The notes beneath the pieces are model-generated. The model ran no database searches. It saw only the letters and a program-made list of their open reading frames with translations, and had not been told where the DNA came from. A program made the translations under genes and the position numbers. A DNA stretch of 64,000 nt from Triatoma infestans (lineage: Eukaryota > Arthropoda > Insecta > Hemiptera > Reduviidae), in NCBI GenBank assembly GCA_011037195.1, contig JAAEAF010002693.1, positions 89,611 to 153,610 on the forward strand. Reading direction: 5' to 3'. Below, in pieces: positions 33,632 to 43,479 of the stretch. Within the stretch, counting starts at the first letter, position 1. Each line of letters opens with the position of its first letter.

Positions 33632-33952
33632 TTAATGACCTTCTATATCAATGCTATGTAAATATATCTTCCGCTTCCCTTGTTTCCCCCCAGCAAGTAT
33701 ACAGGCGACACAATTTTTAATCACCTTTTCAAGTTTAGGTCCCACTTTAGCAACATAGAAATCCCTTTTTAACAGAGAAATAATTTCAACACCAAAATGT
33801 CCATTTTCGTGAGCATTTCTTATAACTTCATCCTCCATTAACCTTGGTAATACAAACAAATAATCATTGTCTTCTTCGCTCAACAATATTCTATCTCGAA
33901 CAATAAAATCATCATTCCTTTCCGAATAAAAACTCAGATAATTTAGCATCAA
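33632..33952 (-). pseudogene. Ty3/gypsy integrase zinc-finger (H2C2) segment
   Basis: 106 open codons. RNAHENGHFGVE followed by CVAC gives the HHCC finger that begins gypsy integrases, preceded by the linker RDRILLSEEDNDYLFVLPRL. The DDE catalytic core is not readable downstream. It is part of the pol remnant extending to 35740. Confidence 0.75.
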
Positions 33953-35460
33953 ATTCCTAGGCTACGTCGAAATGAACTATCTTCTTCTTCTATGAACATT
34001 ACGTTATTTAATGGATAACGACAGAGAAAATCGACGTGTCTCGTGCGAACACCGGGTCGATATACCGGTAAACTGTATTTCTTCCAGGTAGATCACCGAA
34101 CTTACTACTCGGACACACATATCTCTTTTCTTCATTGTTAGTTGAAACGTCTGGCAATCAGACCCTACGGTAAATCGAATTCCCAGCAGATATACCCGGA
34201 ACTTCTTGAGTGTTTTTATTGCAGCAAAAATCTCTAACTCATAACGTGTATATTTTTCCTCCGTTCATGTGGTCTTTCCGCTTGATAGTATGCCGGGGCA
34301 TTTGACCCCTTCATTATTACTTTGCATCAGTATAGCCCCATAACCATGACTGGTGGCATCAGTATGTAGTTCTGTCTCAGTCTCAGTTGATACAACTTTA
34401 GAACCGGTTTATGCGTAAGAATTATTTTAAATCCTGGAACGATTTTTTTTGATCTGGTCCGAAACTAAAAGGAATATCTTATTTCAGCAAGTTACTCGAA
34501 GATAGGGCTATTATTACATACTTTTCGCATCTTTCGTAGCAGTAAAGGTGCCGATAGCTTTCACTTTTTGAGGAGAGGGTTCGTCTTTACCATCACTTAT
34601 CACAAATCCTAAGAAATCTACCTTTTCTTAAAAGAACTTGTTCTTTTTCCAATTTTCAATCCGAATTCAGAGGCTGTCCTCAGTACTTTTTATAATTGTT
34701 GAATGTTGGTATTCTTCTTAAAGAGGGCACTACAATGTCATCAAGGTAAATTCTCATGATACCCTTCGCACTAAGATCTTTAAAAACAGCATGAATATAC
34801 CTTCGAAAAACGGCCGGCCAATTACGTAGGGCGAAGAGATGTTCTCAAAAACTTGTAATGTCTCTTTGTTAATATACTACACCTTTGTTACCCCGTTTGT
34901 TAAGTATAGTATACCTTATACTTACGGCTATCCTCATGAATAGGTTCCTGGAAAAAAACATCTTTCAAGTCCAAAGTTGTAAACATTGGACTTCCCTAAA
35001 GAGCATCAATTTGGTCTTCAATTGGAGCAAGAGGATATCTTTCCTTAATTATTTTTTTATTCAAAGCTCTATAATAGACACATATCCGTGCCCTACCATC
35101 TTTCTTGCAGCAGTACTCGGCCTTATAATTCCTTCATCCAGCCATTTGTTGATTTGTCTATCCTCTTCCTCTTGATATGCTGGAGAAAGCCGCATTTATT
35201 TTAAAAAAAGACCGAATCTCACTATCCTTATCCATCATTTAAGAACGGTCGAGAAGAATCTTCCATACTCCCTAAGGTAGTTATTTTATTCGGTCCTAAC
35301 CCTTGAAGAACATTTCCATTTAAGCTTAAAGAGCGAAGCCTAAACTTTCATGAACATACCTTTTCAGTATGGTCAAATCTCTGCCAGATTCCACAAGCGC
35401 TATAATCTTCAACCCACTAATCTCAACTTCCAAAACTACTTCATTAACATTTACCAAATT
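33953..35460 (-). pseudogene. Ty3/gypsy protease, RT and RNase H remnants
   Basis: On the minus strand, ALVESGRDLTIL at about 35350-35400 is a protease active-site region with the DTG replaced by ESG. Near 35130-35170 ends the DEGIIRPS-type RT entry. YLDDIVV at about 34730-34760 is the RT catalytic motif. ELHTDATSHGYGAILMQ at about 34312-34375 starts RNase H. Many stops and frameshifts; the order is that of gypsy pol. Confidence 0.72.
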
Positions 35461-35470
35461 AGGTAGATGC

Positions 35471-35740
35471 TCACTTAGATGAGATGTGTCCGTAGACGCC
35501 GTATATAAAATATTTTGGACCCCTTCCTTTGTCTGAATAAGGATTCAAATCTGAATTTTGAATAAGAATTAACGGAAATACGGCTAATTTACGTTCTTTA
35601 GCCTTATTTTCATTATCATTTCGTTTTTTTATCACATTAGCTTTCATTACCTCATATATATTTAATTTCTGTTCGAAATCAGTGTACGAAAGATCTCCAT
35701 AAAGAATTGTTTTGTTCGCTCCCAAATTATCTACCCGTTC
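35471..35740 (-). pseudogene. Gypsy gag C-terminal remnant
   Basis: LYGDLSYTDFEQKLNIYEV and IKKRNDNENKAKERK parallel the plus-strand gag copy at about 37000-37130. It ends in YFIYGVYGHISSK, a CCHC knuckle in which both leading cysteines have become tyrosine. It lies directly before the pol remnant on the same strand. Confidence 0.65.
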
Positions 35741-35744
35741 ATTT

Positions 35745-36206
35745 TAGAGGGCATTATGCAAAGCTTACATAGTTGTAATGTAGCAAACTTTGTTTTAGTT
35801 TAAGAACTTAGACGCAAGAAAGCAGTTTTACAAACATGATAGGGATAATATATACTGTGTGTTTATAAATAAAGGCATAACAGAGGATACAACACGTACA
35901 CTAAAAGAGAGATTATGTATAAATAAATATATATTATATGGGATGTGTGCCCGCTAGATGTCTCCACTAATGGTACAGTAGGTTGAAGGTTAGTCTAATA
36001 ATGGACTAAGGAAGGTTCTATGTTTTAAGTCATTGGTTGACAATTAAAAGGTGCTGCGCTTAATTATTATAAGATATTGTGTTTATTGAAAAAGTAACAA
36101 AATACTTGTTGTTCGACTTATTGTCTGCATTTATTTCAACTTGTTTTATTAAAAGTATAAGATAATCAAGACTATTTATTTCAAATCTCCTAATCCCACA
36201 TATTTT
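35745..36206 (+). repeat. Gypsy-type LTR (5' LTR of a plus-strand copy)
   Basis: Similar in reverse to 41105-41508 and partly to 62190-62360. It contains TTTATAAATAAAGGCATAAC (TATA and polyadenylation-like signal) and ends near AATCCCACATA. It is followed by a primer-site-like GGGCCGCTCCGGGATTG at about 36207-36228 and then plus-strand gag. No second LTR of this copy is present on the far side. Confidence 0.65.
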
Positions 36207-36399
36207 GCGGGCCGCTCCGGGATTGATTGGAAAAAAAAATATATTAAAACAAACTTTGTCCATTTGTATTCTTATATTGAGTTTTAGTTTAATCAGTATG
36301 ATGTCGAATATAAGTATTTATAACATTTCATCACTAAAGTTGCTGAACAGAAAGAACAGTTAAAATAACAATTTAAAACGTTATGGCAAAAGAAAAGAA

Positions 36400-37150
36400 T
36401 TGATTGAAAGATTATGTGCATTTCTTATCAAGAAAATTCTGTTGTTGAAGTTGGTGAAATGTTGAAGATCACGATGAAAGCATAGATGAAATAGACGAAA
36501 GTAAAGAAGAGGAACTGAAGCTGATAAACGTCTTTAATTCAATTAGTAACGCCGATAATGATGTAGAAAATAGTGGTGTCTCAAAACATGTAAGTACAAT
36601 AAATTCTCATATAGATGGTGAGGAATCAATCGATGTATTTATTGGCGATGATAAAACAAAAAGTGTAAGCATTTGGCTTCGAAAATTTGATGAATTAAGT
36701 CAACTTCGTCAGTGGACAGATAAACAAAATGTAATTTTTGCAAAACGATTATTGAAAGGGCATTATTTCTTAAACATGGAAAACAATTTCACGGGCATTA
36801 AAACCCGAATTCACATCTCAGATATGTAGTAAAACTGTGTATCAGGAACTTATGTCGAGAAAAAAGCTTGACAACGAGACATATAAAGAATATTTTTATA
36901 ATATGGTAGATTCGCGCCTCAAGGAAAAATAGATAGAGGATCAGTTATACATTATATAATCGACGGCATAGATGATTTGGAAGCGAATGAAGCAGTTCTT
37001 TATGGAGCTCTTTCGAACACTGATTTTAATTAGAAATTAAATATATATATATATATGAGGAAATAAAAGCTAATGTGATAAAAAAACGAAATGATATTAA
37101 AAATAAGGCTAAAGAACGTAATGGTATTTCTGTAAATACTATATACATAT
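36400..37150 (+). pseudogene. Gypsy gag remnant (plus strand)
   Basis: Fragments SVSIWLRKFDELSQLRQWTD and FAKRLLKG, then SKTVYQELMSRKKLDN and YKEYFYNMVDSRLK, then EAVLYGALSNTDF are readable with stops and a frameshift. This is the capsid-region pattern of Ty3/gypsy gag. It breaks off near 37150, with no pol on this strand. Confidence 0.68.
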
Positions 37151-38750
37151 TAACAATTTGTGAATAATATGTGCGTACAGGGCAGTGTTTCTGGTCAGTA
37201 ATTGGATGTCAATGCAGTCAGTTGCGTGTAAACACCAGTCATTATAACTACCATCTCGCGGCGAATTAACGGACAAACGCTGGCATCGAAGTTTTCTTGT
37301 ACCGTTTAAACGTCACCATTTACACTGGTATTCCTCGCTGACGACGAGAGAGCGTTAGAGAAGTACTGACGAGCACATCCATCAGTTTCTAGTCAGTTAC
37401 TTTTCTGACATAATTCAGAGATCTGCGCTTGCCTTCGCTGTGCGTGACTTTTGCTGTAGTGTGTAGAACAAATTGGATAATAAAGGAACCTCTCCTGAGA
37501 ATACCCTTAATTGTGTTCAAAAAGAACAGAGAAAAGATGCCAGAAGATGGCATGTTCGAACGATGAAATTAACAAATTAGTTCGTGGGTGCGAGTCGTGT
37601 CCATGCCACTGGAACACAGGTCTAGAAGAATTTAAAGACAAGTCCTTGCGATAAGTGTACTTAAGTGTAAAATAACTGATGGCAATAAATTAACTTATTT
37701 GAACTAATTTGTGAGATTAAGGGAAGGAGTTAAAATTCAAATTTCGAGTGTTACAATGAATATGTAGAGGGAAAAACAGTTGAGTGTGAATGGCGTCATT
37801 ACTGCGTTATTTTTTGTATGGAAAGAGATAAAAATGACGATACAGATGCTTGGAAAACCGTCATTTCTACAGATACGAAAATGAGGTTAAGAAGCACCAC
37901 TGAACTGCTCGTCTGTCTGCGCGTGTAATCAGATGTGGGTGCAGTGCTCACTGGCGGATTACGTCACGAAAGCACTGCAGAGCATTCGTCACTGACAAGC
38001 CGGGTTCGCGTAGTATTAAATGCGGCTATCTAATCCATATCCTTCATGCTGCTATATTCATTGTTTTAATTCAACTCAGACAAAATTACAAAATATTGTG
38101 GACGAACAAGGCTAATCAGGAATGTGAAACAAATCAACATAGTAAGTGAAGTAAATCTAAAAAAAAGAATGTTTGTGTAAAATTAGGATTGTGAACCCTG
38201 AAATAGAAAAGAAAGAAAAATTTTAAAATGAAATCGACCTATTTCCTTTTTCAACATTTAAGAAATATAATTTACATGATAAATCAAAATAGAAGATTTC
38301 CAGTATAAGACTTGAAGGCTATTGCGTCTATAAGTTGAAAACACTTGGTCTTATTCAGATCCTTTATATGTTGAATGGTAAATATGAATTTTTAAAATTT
38401 GTTGATGATGAACAGAAGAATGAATTAATACCATTGATTGGCTTAAATGCTGGTATACGGCTAGGAATAGTAAATATTGTACAAGTAACTGTGAACAGAG
38501 ACTAATGGGTGAGATGACTAAAGAGTTCCTCCATGCTCTACGGCTCAAAGGAGAAGTATTGCTATCGAAAGAAGAAGAAGAAGAATTGTAATGATGGCCT
38601 TTATAGAGGAGTTGGCATAATTGGATTCACTTTCCTCAGAACTACTCAAAGAAATATTACATCAAAAATAGAAAAAGCGTATAAATGCGTACGTAATTCT
38701 CCTTCCGCTTGAAAATTGAAAATCAAGAAAAATGGTGGACATCCTGGACT
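37151..38750. other. Unassigned stretch, partly GC-richer
   Basis: 37160-38060 has a more balanced composition than its surroundings (for example ACGACGAGAGAGCGTTAGAG, and GGATTACGTCACGAAAGCAC) but no convincing frame and no partner in the window. It could be the untranslated end of another element. 38160-38740 is AT-rich with a GAAGAAGAAGAAGAA tract at 38570-38584. Nothing is recognised. Confidence 0.35.
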
Positions 38751-39019
38751 AGTAAGTTGTATGTTATTTTGAGAAGCTAATCAAGTGGTAAAAGCAGTGC
38801 TATGCGTTTGCACTGCTTATGATTTGGCAGGAGCAAACGAACAAATTAACAAACTAACGTGGACTGTTATTTTGTTGCAACCAAATTTTCAGATTTTTTT
38901 ATATAAATAAGAAAATTATAGAGCCGTTTTTTCCCCGCAACTCGCCCAATATCATAATCAGACGCATTTCCGATTTCAGTATATATGGGTGCTATAAACG
39001 AAAGTTAACATTGTATAGA

Positions 39020-39612
39020 GGAATCCTTATACAAGACTGAAAAGACTAGAACTAAACAGACGCTTTCGACAACTTAAAAGACTACTGGACAACAGATCTA
39101 AACTCTCCCTAGACAACAAAAGACTAATTTATACATCTATTTTAAAGCCTATCTGGGCGTACGGAATAGAACTATGGGGTTCAACCAAACGCTCAAATCT
39201 CCAAAGACTCCAATCCCTACAGTCCAGAATCCTCCGTAACATTGTGAACGCTCCTTTTTATGTCTCCAACCGAACCATACATACTGATCTTAATATACCG
39301 TTCATTGCTCAAGTCGCCCAAACCCGTTACAGGAAATTCCATATAAACCTACAGACTCACACAAACCCTTTAATTCAGCACCTGTCTTCCCGAACACTTC
39401 CTAATAACCCTCCTAGACGTCTTAAAAGACAATGGCCTCGTGATCTCCTCTCAAGTGAAGAGAGTGAATAGTGATTCTTTATAGTTTTGGAGTGTTACCA
39501 TTGGGTAGCTTCTCCACTCATTTTGTAATGTATGTTCTTTGTATGATTGTTACTTATAGCGCTATCGCGCTGATTGTAGCATGAATAAAGATTAAAAAAA
39601 AAAAAAAAAAAA
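39020..39612 (+). mobile_element. 5'-truncated jockey LINE with TSD and poly-A
   Basis: Flanked by AACATTGTATAGA at 39007-39019 and 39613-39625, with a poly-A tail at about 39594-39612. The second copy of the host repeat has one TTGTATAGAAACAG site at about 60678 and no insert. It is a recent-looking insertion of the last ~0.6 kb of a jockey element. Confidence 0.9.
39022..39471 (+). CDS. Jockey ORF2 C-terminal 149 codons, uninterrupted
   Basis: An open frame from the insertion edge to a stop at 39469-39471. Motifs LLDNRSKLSLDNKRLIYTSI, LKPIWAYGIELWG, NLQRLQSLQSRILRNIV and the tail RRLKRQWPRDLLSSEESE are those after the RT domain of jockey ORF2. The tail parallels the end of the internally deleted jockey at 21.7 kb. 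The fragment lacks endonuclease and RT and cannot act alone. The absence of stops suggests recent insertion. Confidence 0.82.
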   Translation, partial: NPYTRLKRLELNRRFRQLKRLLDNRSKLSLDNKRLIYTSILKPIWAYGIELWGSTKRSNLQRLQSLQSRILRNIVNAPFYVSNRTIHTDLNIPFIAQVAQTRYRKFHINLQTHTNPLIQHLSSRTLPNNPPRRLKRQWPRDLLSSEESE

Positions 39613-39719
39613 ACATTGTATAGAAACAGAGGAACAGTTTCAGAACTGTTCTACAACATATATCACAACATAGCCGACGCAAAAATTGAAGGGTGAATTT
39701 GTTTAAACCTCCAGGTTAA

Positions 39720-40140
39720 TCGGTTATTGCGAGACGCAAAATTTGAAGTAACTATAAGTCAACTCAGCACATGGCGCTTGGAATACTTTAAAGACAGAGA
39801 ATCAAAACTTTTATGGGATTAAAAATCTGAAAACAATAAAGAAATTGTTAATGGAATTCTTAAGAGTTATCAATCAGTAGATTGTAAAATGAGTCTTAAA
39901 ATACATTTCTTACACACCCATTGGTACTTATTTCCTGTAATATTAGTGTTATTAATGATGAACACGGAGAGCGGTTCCATCAAGAAATTTCCATTCTTGA
40001 AATACAACACCAAGCAAAGTGGAATAGTGAATTGCTTGCTAATTATTTCATTGCTATCAGAAAATTCCAAAACTGCATACAAGAGAAAAGTGAAGAGGAA
40101 GACATTCTCTATTAATGTAATTAATATCACAATCTATTAT
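39720..40140 (+). pseudogene. HGERFHQ-family gene remnant, copy 1
   Basis: SENNKEIVNGILKSYQSV and MSLKIHFLHTH are followed, after a frameshift near 39945, by INDEHGERFHQEIS and AKWNSELLANYF. Proteins with the S-D-E-H-G-E-R-F-H-Q motif after SLKIHFLHSHL are frequent in arthropod repeats; their function is not known to me. A stop precedes the first segment, so the gene is dead. The copy at 60.8-61.2 kb decays differently. Confidence 0.6.
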
Positions 40141-41104
40141 TTAGTGCTATGGAAACCTTCACATTTATAACCGACATGTTAGAAATAATTTATTTTTTCC
40201 GTTTTTATTACAGTCTGTAAACGGAAATAAATTGAAGCAGAGTGAAGAAAAAATGGAAGTTCATAATCAAGGCCAGTGTAATCAACATGTTATCACGGGA
40301 TATTGAGTTAGCTGTCAGAGTTCGGTCTCAGGAATCATGAACTAAAGAAAGATTTCATGCTTGTCAGCACCTCGCAATTTGATAATACTGCCACTTTATT
40401 GGAATTACACATTGGAGGAATCGTGCTGGTTGGCTATTCCTCATCATCATGTGACAGTAGGGCGTACCAGTAGTGCATAGTTGAAGTGCGCAGGGAAGGC
40501 AGAATAACAGCGCTCGGTATGACTGGTATTGGAAATATTGAATTCAGCTGTCGTGTGGCAAAATTTTCAACAAGAGCTGATTTGATTCTATTTCAGTGTT
40601 GCATTAATATTTATTTATTTTTCTCCCTCCCAAATTCAGTATGAACACCCACTTGTGAAATTCCTTTAAAAAGGATTTCCCTTCTTATGCATTCATCTAT
40701 TTATTTGAATTATTACAATTATTTATTTATTAATTTTAATTTATGCATTCCGAAATATTACACAAATTTAATTATATTAGTAAATGGACGTTACCCTCTT
40801 GATTATAATAGGCATTTATATCTGGCATTTTGAATGTGTTGTAATATATTTCTTCTGTAGTTTACCGTTAATGGATATTAAAATTTCTATATATTTAGAA
40901 TTACCTACGATAATAATCATTATCATTATTTATTATTCTAATAATTCTTAATAAATATTATTCTTATTATTATTATTCTATTATTTCTAGAATGAAAAAT
41001 CTCACACAATAAAAGTTAAAATAAGAAATATGATAAAATAGAATATTAAAACAAAAAATTAAACTAAACAGGGGAAGAAATAAAAAATGAGAGATTATCT
41101 TTTG

Positions 41105-41508
41105 AGACATATGTGGGATTAAAAGATTTGTAATAAATATAGTCTTGATTTACATATATTTGTAATGAAACAAGTTGAAATAAATGCAAACAATAAGTCG
41201 GACAACATGTATTTTGTTACTTTCTCAATTAACACAATATCTTGTGATTAAACACAACACCTTTTAATTGTCAACACATGACTAAAAAACACAGAACCAT
41301 CCTGTCTTCTATTAGACTAACCTTGAACCTACTGTACCATTAGTAGCAGGCCCTTGATATATATATATATATATACCAATTCTCACGCACACATTTCAAA
41401 TCTCTCTTTCAGTGGACGTGTTTGTTTTCTTTGTTATGCCTTTATTAATACAAACACAGTCATTATCCTGTCATGTTTGGAAAACTGCTTTCTCGCATCT
41501 AAGTTTTA
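41105..41508 (-). repeat. Solo-like gypsy LTR fragment
   Basis: Reverse of 35780-36200 with many substitutions: ATGTGGGATTAAAAG, CACCTTTTAATTGTCAACAC, CTACTGTACCATTAG and GTTATGCCTTTATTAATACA. It ends within TCTAAGTTT, directly against the inner edge of the right arm. An (AT)n tract at about 41356-41374 corresponds to the similar tract in the other LTR. Confidence 0.68.
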
Positions 41509-43214
41509 TAGGATTTTCTTAACATTGGTGTATTAACTGATCATTCAAAACGTATCGCTTTTTTTTGAAAATTTTCATTTTTTTTTTCGAGGAAATTCAT
41601 TTTAGGGCGATTTTGAGGAGGAAAATATTATTCTAATATTACAATTATCTTATTTTAATATGTCGTTAATTCACATATATTTTCACTATGTAAAAAGTGT
41701 ATGATTTCTATTCAGTTTAAACATCAATCTGTTGCTGTCAGAGGATTCCAAGCCTTATATTCCCATTCGATAGTTTTTCTTTTTGTTTAAGCACATTATG
41801 TTTACTTATGCCAATAAATTATTATTATTATTATTATTAGTAAAATATATTTTATAATTAAAAGTGCAAATATTAAAAAGTATTTTTAACCTAAACATGA
41901 AAGTATAATGCCAGTATACAAGTGAATACACTGAGGTTGTAACCACATAGATACTTCGACATGGAGAAATATGTGTTGAAAAATGGAGAGGATGTAAGTG
42001 TATGTGTGTGTGAAACGAGTTAGAGGCTGTCTGCTTAAGTATAGTAAATCAAGTTATCCACACACACATCAAACATCTCACCAGTATTCGTGAATATTGC
42101 CCTTGGGGGTCTATGGTCCGGACATTAGAATAATTCCTGCTCTTCACTATATGTAAGAGTCGACTCTTACTTTCATGTAAGAGTAACGAGCGCTCAATTA
42201 ACCAACAAGCTTTGCACCACGACAACCTTCATTGAATTCTTAGGGAGCAACGCAGCACTGGAATCAACAAAACTTTCTTCCAAGTGAGAGAAATAACCCA
42301 TCAGAATTCCACACCCTGTCTTTCCATGCAGACACGATGTCTTTTGAGCTTCATTCCAGGTAATCTCATAATTCCCTACCTTCTTTCTACTCCTAATATC
42401 CTCTTATTCCGTCCTTATGCGACAAGTCAAAGTGTGCTCTGGGATCTGTAGGATGTTAGCAAATATCATTCATTTGAACCGTTTGAGAGGCCTTTATGTG
42501 TGGCTCATTCTCGGAATACCATTTTCGGTAAAGGGAAAAAGGATAACTGTGTTCATAGAACGGGCCTGCCTGCTTGAATACTATTTACACAATATAGGCT
42601 TGTAGCAGACCTTTTTTGTAGGAAATTTGGCAATTTTTCTAGGTTAATGAGAAATTTGCCGGACTTGGAATCGAAGATAATCTCATGATATCAAGCCTAT
42701 CCTATCTCCACATAGAGTGGAACGAGAATTTAGTTTCTATATTTACTAATCCCAAGCTGAGTTACTCTAATGGACCCATGCTACGTACCGGCTAGTTCTA
42801 TTTGAATTCATTAGGAGTGTCACCTGCAACTTAAGGATAACACAACCACTTCCCGAGAAATGAGATCAATTTTCCAACCTCCGTCCAATCATGCAGTTGA
42901 CTTTTAATCTTCTTCCGTGATGGAGGTGTTAATCATATTTGTTTCCTATAACGGGATGCATAATGAGACCATGAGCCAGCCCTTAGTGTATCCACTTCTA
43001 TTGTTGGAACCAAGATTTACAATGTTTTCGTATATTTTAGTATAGGCTAGAATACTTCATAAAATGACCATGTTCCTTAAAATAATTGTCGCGCCTGGCT
43101 AATAAACTTCTCCCTCCAGGTTAATACAATCAACTTATTCAATATGTAATTGATTGTAGTCTGTGTGTGTGTGTGTGTGTGAGTGTGCGGCAGTGTATGT
43201 GCCTTAATTTTCTA

Positions 43215-43300
43215 ATAAAAAAAAAAAAAAAGTAAAGTAATGCCTATTTTTTCAGGCGGGCTTAACGTCCAACTACCAAATTAGGTGTCGTGGACGGGGT
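43215..43300 (-). mobile_element. 5'-truncated SINE fragment with TSD
   Basis: Flanked by TTAATTTTCTA at 43204-43214 and 43301-43311. The mirrored left arm at about 31392-31402 has the single site. The insert contains the SINE 3' module (GGACGACACCTAATT-like and the ACTTTAC tail on the minus strand) and a 15-nt homopolymer at its 3' end. Confidence 0.78.
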
Positions 43301-43479
43301 TTAATTTTCTAGTGTGAACTATAGAAACTACAAATGAAAAAGTGGTTTTCTTCTTAGGTGCTCCTGATTGCAATTAGAAGGCTGAAGTACGAGTAGGCTG
43401 CGTTCAAAATCTGCAACAATATCAGTCAATTAGATTGTTATATTATTGACTTATTTACTAGTTATTAATTGTATATTAT

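Larger units (their letters stand above)
38765..41104 (+). repeat. Repeat unit carrying an HGERFHQ-family gene remnant, copy 1
   Basis: Parallels 60440-62170 from GTTATTTTGAGAAGCT onward, through CCCGCAACTCGCCCA, the HGERFHQ coding remnant, and GGAATCGTGCTGGTTGGCTA, to AAAAATGAGAGATTATCTTT next to an LTR. This copy has a truncated jockey inserted at 39020. The two copies each end next to the same kind of LTR, so they moved or were duplicated as one unit. Confidence 0.72.
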
